From assembly GCA_043806735.1 (NCBI GenBank), contig JAZDGR010000105.1, forward strand, positions 1 through 64,000: 64,000 bases of DNA. Reading direction: 5' to 3'. Source of the stretch: QYOJ01 sp043806735 (GTDB lineage: Bacteria > Bacteroidota > Bacteroidia > Bacteroidales > FEN-979). Below are positions 60,621-64,000 of this stretch, piece after piece; positions within the stretch are counted from its first letter, which is position 1; each line of letters starts with the position of its first letter. Below the pieces are notes generated by a model. It was not told the DNA's origin and ran no database searches. It saw only the letters and a program-made list of their open reading frames with translations. The translations under genes were made by a program, and so were the position numbers.

Positions 60621-62588
60621 ATGGTAAAGCGACCAGCGAAAAAGATAACCGGCGGGATCAAGAAATCCAGGAAAAACAAACTTTCAGGGAATATCTACGT
60701 AGTCATGTTCCTCAAATTGCTGGTCGTATTGCTCCTTTTTTTTATTTCGAGGATTGTATTTTACCTGTTCAACCTGCATTATTTCAGTACCGTTTCTTCC
60801 GGTGAGTTATTCCGTATTTTCCTGGCAGGATTCCGGTTCGATATTTCTGCTGTGCTGATGCTTAACCTTCCCTTTATTCTTCTCAACTCCATCCCTTTCC
60901 GATTCCGGTACAAGAAGGTTATCCAGGGATTTGCAAACGCCTGGTTTTACCTTATGAATCCCATCGGACTGATGACCAACTTTGTCGATACGGTTTATTT
61001 CCGGTTTACCCTGAAACGGATGACGGCAGATATCTTCAAGTACCTAAAAGTGGGCGGGGACTTTGACCGGTTGGTTCCGCAGTTCATCTATGACTTTTGG
61101 TATATCATATTGGTCTGGATAGGATTTGTCATTATCATGATCCTGCTCTGCCGGAAGATCCGTTTGAAAGGGACTCCCGCCAAAGGAAAACACTTCGCAT
61201 ATTATTCCCTCAATACACTGGCGTTTGCTTTGACAGGCTTTTTATTTGTCATCGGTTTCAGGGGAGGATTCCAGCTCAGACCTGTCAGTGTAGTCACTGC
61301 AGGACAGTATACCATTGCCAGAAATGTTCCTTTGTTATTGAACAGCCCGTTCAGTATTTTCAAGACCTATTTCCATCCGAGCCTGGAACCGAAAAAATAT
61401 TTTTCATCCGAATCCGAGTTGAGCCAGGTTTATAACCCGGTCCACAAAGGGAAAAAGAGTGGTTTCAAAGCATACAATGTACTCATCATCATCATGGAGA
61501 GTTTTTCCCGCGAACATATTGGGTTTCTCAACAAGCATCTGGAAGAGGGGCAATACCGCGGATTTACACCGGTATTTGATTCCCTGATACAGCAAGGCGT
61601 TTATTTTGAGGGGTTTGCCAATGAAAAAACATCCATCATGGCTGTCCCGGCAATTTTATCCGGTATTCCCTGCCTGATGAATGATGCGTTTATTCAATCA
61701 GCCTATTCCGGGGATAACTTTACCAGTATTGCCGGTTTGCTGAAACCCAAGGGGTATACGTCTGCTTTCTTTCACGGGGGGACAAACGGGACCATGGGAT
61801 TTGATGTCTATGCCAGGCTGGTTGGGTTTGATAAGTATTATGGCAGGTCGGAATACAACAATGAGAAAGACTATGACGGGAAATGGGGCATCCGGGATGA
61901 AGAATTTTTCCAGTTTACTGCACAGCGCCTGGATGAGTTGAAACAACCTTTTGTCGCAGTTCTGTTTTCGCTCTCTTCGCACCATCCTTATTATGTTCCC
62001 GGTAAGTACAAGCATATGTTCCGTAAGGGGAAGCTGCCTATCCAGCAGAGCATTATGTATGCGGACTATTCTCTGGGGCAGTTCCTAAAATCAATCAGCA
62101 AAATGCCTTGGTATAAAAACACCGTTCTGGTAATCACTGCCGATCATACCTCGGAGGGCTTTTATCCTTATTATCAAACTCCTGCCGGACAGTATGCCAT
62201 CCCCATCCTATTCCTTTTCCCGGATAAAGCGAAAAAGGGAATTTACCTGGAAATCGCACAGCAAACCGATATCATGCCAACGGTGTTGAACTACCTGGGA
62301 TTTGACAAAGATTTCATTGCCTTCGGGTCTGACATGCTGGACCCTTTGGGAGTTCATTTTTCAGTGCATTATCCCATGGGTCTCTATTCCCTGATCAAAG
62401 ACGGGTATTACCTGGAGTTTGACGGGGTTCAGAGTATCGCCTTATACGACCTGAAGAAAGACTCCCTTCAGAAATCTAATCTGATCGGATCCAAACCTGG
62501 GGTAAAGGAAAGAATGGAGAAGTTTCTCAAAGCCTATATCCAGCAATACAACAACCGGGTGATCGAAAACAGGCTTACTGCAGAGTAA
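60621..62588 (+). CDS. LTA-synthase-type membrane sulfatase / phosphoglycerol or phosphoethanolamine transferase
   Basis: I use the ATG at 60621 because AAAGGAGAG lies just before it and a -7 box ends at 60599; an earlier in-frame start at 60564 would precede the promoter. The 655-residue protein has about five N-terminal membrane helices, then an extracytoplasmic alkaline-phosphatase/sulfatase-fold domain from about residue 290: LIIIMESFSREHIGFL, the nucleophile region NEKTSIMAVPAILSGIP, FFHGGTNGTMGFD, VLFSLSSHHPYYVPG and VITADHTSEGFYP. Such enzymes transfer phosphoglycerol or phosphoethanolamine to glycans or lipid A. The stop overlaps the next start by one base. Confidence 0.88.
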   Translation: MVKRPAKKITGGIKKSRKNKLSGNIYVVMFLKLLVVLLLFFISRIVFYLFNLHYFSTVSSGELFRIFLAGFRFDISAVLMLNLPFILLNSIPFRFRYKKVIQGFANAWFYLMNPIGLMTNFVDTVYFRFTLKRMTADIFKYLKVGGDFDRLVPQFIYDFWYIILVWIGFVIIMILLCRKIRLKGTPAKGKHFAYYSLNTLAFALTGFLFVIGFRGGFQLRPVSVVTAGQYTIARNVPLLLNSPFSIFKTYFHPSLEPKKYFSSESELSQVYNPVHKGKKSGFKAYNVLIIIMESFSREHIGFLNKHLEEGQYRGFTPVFDSLIQQGVYFEGFANEKTSIMAVPAILSGIPCLMNDAFIQSAYSGDNFTSIAGLLKPKGYTSAFFHGGTNGTMGFDVYARLVGFDKYYGRSEYNNEKDYDGKWGIRDEEFFQFTAQRLDELKQPFVAVLFSLSSHHPYYVPGKYKHMFRKGKLPIQQSIMYADYSLGQFLKSISKMPWYKNTVLVITADHTSEGFYPYYQTPAGQYAIPILFLFPDKAKKGIYLEIAQQTDIMPTVLNYLGFDKDFIAFGSDMLDPLGVHFSVHYPMGLYSLIKDGYYLEFDGVQSIALYDLKKDSLQKSNLIGSKPGVKERMEKFLKAYIQQYNNRVIENRLTAE

Positions 62589-63481
62589 TGGAAACCATGG
62601 ATATTCAAACTAAAAAAATCTTATTCATTGTCAACCCGGTCTCAGGTACAGGCAGGCAAAAGAGATTTGAAAAGAGGATAGATAAATTTCTGGATAAGTC
62701 CAGGTATACATATAAAATTGCCTTTTCCGACTATCCGGGTCACGCTATTGAACTGTCCAGGCAGGCTATGCAAGAGAATACCGATATCGTTGTAGCAGTT
62801 GGGGGCGATGGAACCGTCAATGAAGTAGGGAGGAGCCTGGTTGGAACGGAGTCGGCTTTGGCCATAATTCCTACCGGCTCGGGAAATGGTCTCGCACGAC
62901 ATCTTGGGATCCCGATGAGCTTCAGGAGATCCCTTGAAATAGTAAACCGGGGAAAGATTCGCAACATAGACACCGGTTCACTCAATGGCCGGGTATTTCT
63001 CAACATAGCCGGCGTCGGGTTTGATGCTCACATTGCGCGAAAATTTGACCAGACACAAAGGCGTGGATTTTTTACCTATTTTCATATAGCGACTTCATCT
63101 TATAAAAAATACAAACCGAAGAAGTATAAACTGATAGTTGACGGTACCCCCGTCAAGAGAAAAGCTTTTATGATCAGTTTTGCCAATTCCAGCCAGTTTG
63201 GGAATAACGCGTCCATTGACGGGCGGGCAAAAATAGATGACGGCTTACTAGATGTTTGTATTGTCAAGAAGCTCCCTTTCTGGAAAGTGATTATCCTTTC
63301 TCCATTGTTATTTGTTAAAAAGTTTGAGAGAACTCCTTATGTTGAGATCATTCAGGCAAAGGAAATATCCGTAGAGCGTGAGAAGGGAAGGTATATTCAT
63401 CTTGACGGAGATCCGGTACAGCAGGGGAAAAGCTTTACCGTTCTGATCCATCCTTTATCTTTGCATATTATCGTTCCATAA
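62588..63481 (+). CDS. Diacylglycerol/lipid kinase family protein
   Basis: The 297-residue protein belongs to the YegS/DgkB family. It has the KILFIVNPVSGTGRQK start, the nucleotide motif VVAVGGDGTVNEVGRSL, IIPTGSGNGLARHLGIP and the DIDTG-like NIDTGSLNGRVFLNIAGVGF. The C-terminal part has a lysine-rich surface patch. The upstream neighbour is a phosphoglycerol-transferase-like enzyme that would release diacylglycerol, so recycling of that by-product to phosphatidic acid is a sensible inferred role. The start shares a base with the sulfatase stop (TAATG). Confidence 0.92.
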   Translation: METMDIQTKKILFIVNPVSGTGRQKRFEKRIDKFLDKSRYTYKIAFSDYPGHAIELSRQAMQENTDIVVAVGGDGTVNEVGRSLVGTESALAIIPTGSGNGLARHLGIPMSFRRSLEIVNRGKIRNIDTGSLNGRVFLNIAGVGFDAHIARKFDQTQRRGFFTYFHIATSSYKKYKPKKYKLIVDGTPVKRKAFMISFANSSQFGNNASIDGRAKIDDGLLDVCIVKKLPFWKVIILSPLLFVKKFERTPYVEIIQAKEISVEREKGRYIHLDGDPVQQGKSFTVLIHPLSLHIIVP

Positions 63482-63492
63482 TCCCGCAGAAA

Positions 63493-64000
63493 ATGACCGA
63501 AAAAGCCGCTATCACACTCAGCGAAAAGCTCAGGGTTTTAATGCTTCACTGGGGCATGAATGAGACCGCATTTAATTATATTGTCGATTTCTCGGGTCTT
63601 ATCGTTATATTTTTGATCTCCATCCTGGTTTACTACATCACGAAATTCATTATAAACCGGATCTTAAAGCGACTGATCCAGAGATCGAAAAGCAAATGGG
63701 ATGATTATCTGTACGAGCAAAGGGTATTTACCAGGGTAGTGCTGCTGATCCCCGCCCTGATTTTGCAGATATCAGCTGATTCGGTTGTCACCACTCACCC
63801 GGTTGCTCTCAAGTACCTCCATTTGGGATTAACCCTTTACATCACCTTTGTCATCATACTTGTAATCGTTTCCTTCCTGAATGCGGTTTACAAGATCTAC
63901 GGCGAATTTGAAGTATCAGACTCAAAGCCTATTAAAGGGTACATTCAGATCGGGAAAATCATAACCTTCGTCGTTGGCGGTATCTTGGTAATCTCAATAC
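63493..64000 (+). CDS. MscS-family mechanosensitive channel, YbdG type (partial)
   Basis: The start codon is at 63493 and the gene runs off the window end after about 169 residues. It opens MTEKAAITLSEKLRVLMLHW, followed by hydrophobic helices (YIVDFSGLIVIFLISILVYY, then TRVVLLIPALILQIS). The KWDDYLYEQRVFTRV and SDSKPIKGYIQIGKI segments are typical of YbdG/miniconductance channels. The pore helix and beta domain are outside the window. Confidence 0.87.
   Translation, partial: MTEKAAITLSEKLRVLMLHWGMNETAFNYIVDFSGLIVIFLISILVYYITKFIINRILKRLIQRSKSKWDDYLYEQRVFTRVVLLIPALILQISADSVVTTHPVALKYLHLGLTLYITFVIILVIVSFLNAVYKIYGEFEVSDSKPIKGYIQIGKIITFVVGGILVISI

Noticed and set aside
60551..60679. Longer N-terminus for the CitD-CitE fusion starting at 60679 or 60604
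   Set aside because: It would run through the divergent promoter and into the sulfatase gene, and the added residues do not look like CitD.
1..64000. CRISPR arrays, tRNAs, insertion sequences, prophage
   Set aside because: I looked for evenly spaced repeats, cloverleaf-like segments with CCA ends and transposase or phage motifs, and found none that hold up.

Overview
The window is a stretch of Bacteroidota chromosome, most likely Bacteroidales-like or an environmental relative. The evidence is a protein with a type IX secretion (T9SS) C-terminal sorting domain, repeated TAnnTTTG promoter boxes with an upstream TTG/TTTG, few Shine-Dalgarno sequences, a single-chain GcvP, an archaeal/eukaryote-type prolyl-tRNA synthetase, ribosomal protein bTHX, and many PorT-, FadL- and LpxR-like outer-membrane proteins. 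I see no prophage, insertion sequence, CRISPR array, tRNA or rRNA operon. It reads as core chromosome with a few odd loci.

Layout. 1-5.1 kb: gcvP (cut by the window edge), an orphan LsrF-type thiolase with a zinc dehydrogenase, a QueG-like Fe-S protein, a small membrane protein, and two members of a dispersed palindromic repeat. 5.1-9.3 kb: a leftward operon of an ECF sigma factor, a protein that appears to span both membranes (cytoplasmic head, one inner-membrane helix, long Pro/Ser/Gln linker, outer-membrane barrel) and a four-PKD T9SS cargo. This resembles the dual membrane-spanning anti-sigma systems of Bacteroides and is the most interesting system here. 9.4-20.2 kb: membrane pyrophosphatase, nuclease-thyA-folA operon, dnaB, an LpxR-like lipid A deacylase, lpxK, and a receiver protein with Glu at the phosphorylation site. 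20.3-32.7 kb: Nif3-like protein, zinc-ribbon coiled coil, TPR protein, FadL-family protein, a Trp/Tyr-rich secreted protein, proS, a PagL-like protein, mazG, PAP2 phosphatase, peroxiredoxin. 32.8-39.1 kb: a TolC / FtsX-type permease / MacA-like export operon without an ATPase, next to gyrB. 39.3-46.2 kb: wecB, the RNase P RNA gene (two of its helices are built from the same palindrome), a frameshifted MATE transporter, a glycosyltransferase, a YfhO-like protein, and rpmH. 46.3-54.3 kb: pepD, PqqD-like protein plus OPT transporter, rsmG, bTHX, trmH, a TPR protein, fmt, HU. 54.4-60.6 kb: 3-methyladenine glycosylase, methyltransferase, recQ, and citrate lyase genes in which CitD is fused to CitE. 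60.6-64 kb: LTA-synthase-type sulfatase, diacylglycerol-kinase-like protein, and the start of a YbdG-type MscS channel.

Themes. Several genes act on the envelope and lipid A (LpxK, LpxR-like, PagL-like, LTA-synthase-type sulfatase, DAG-kinase-like, PAP2). Others serve translation and replication housekeeping (dnaB, gyrB, proS, fmt, rpmH, bTHX, rsmG, trmH, RNase P RNA). Most genes lie in short same-strand runs with overlapping or nearly touching ends.
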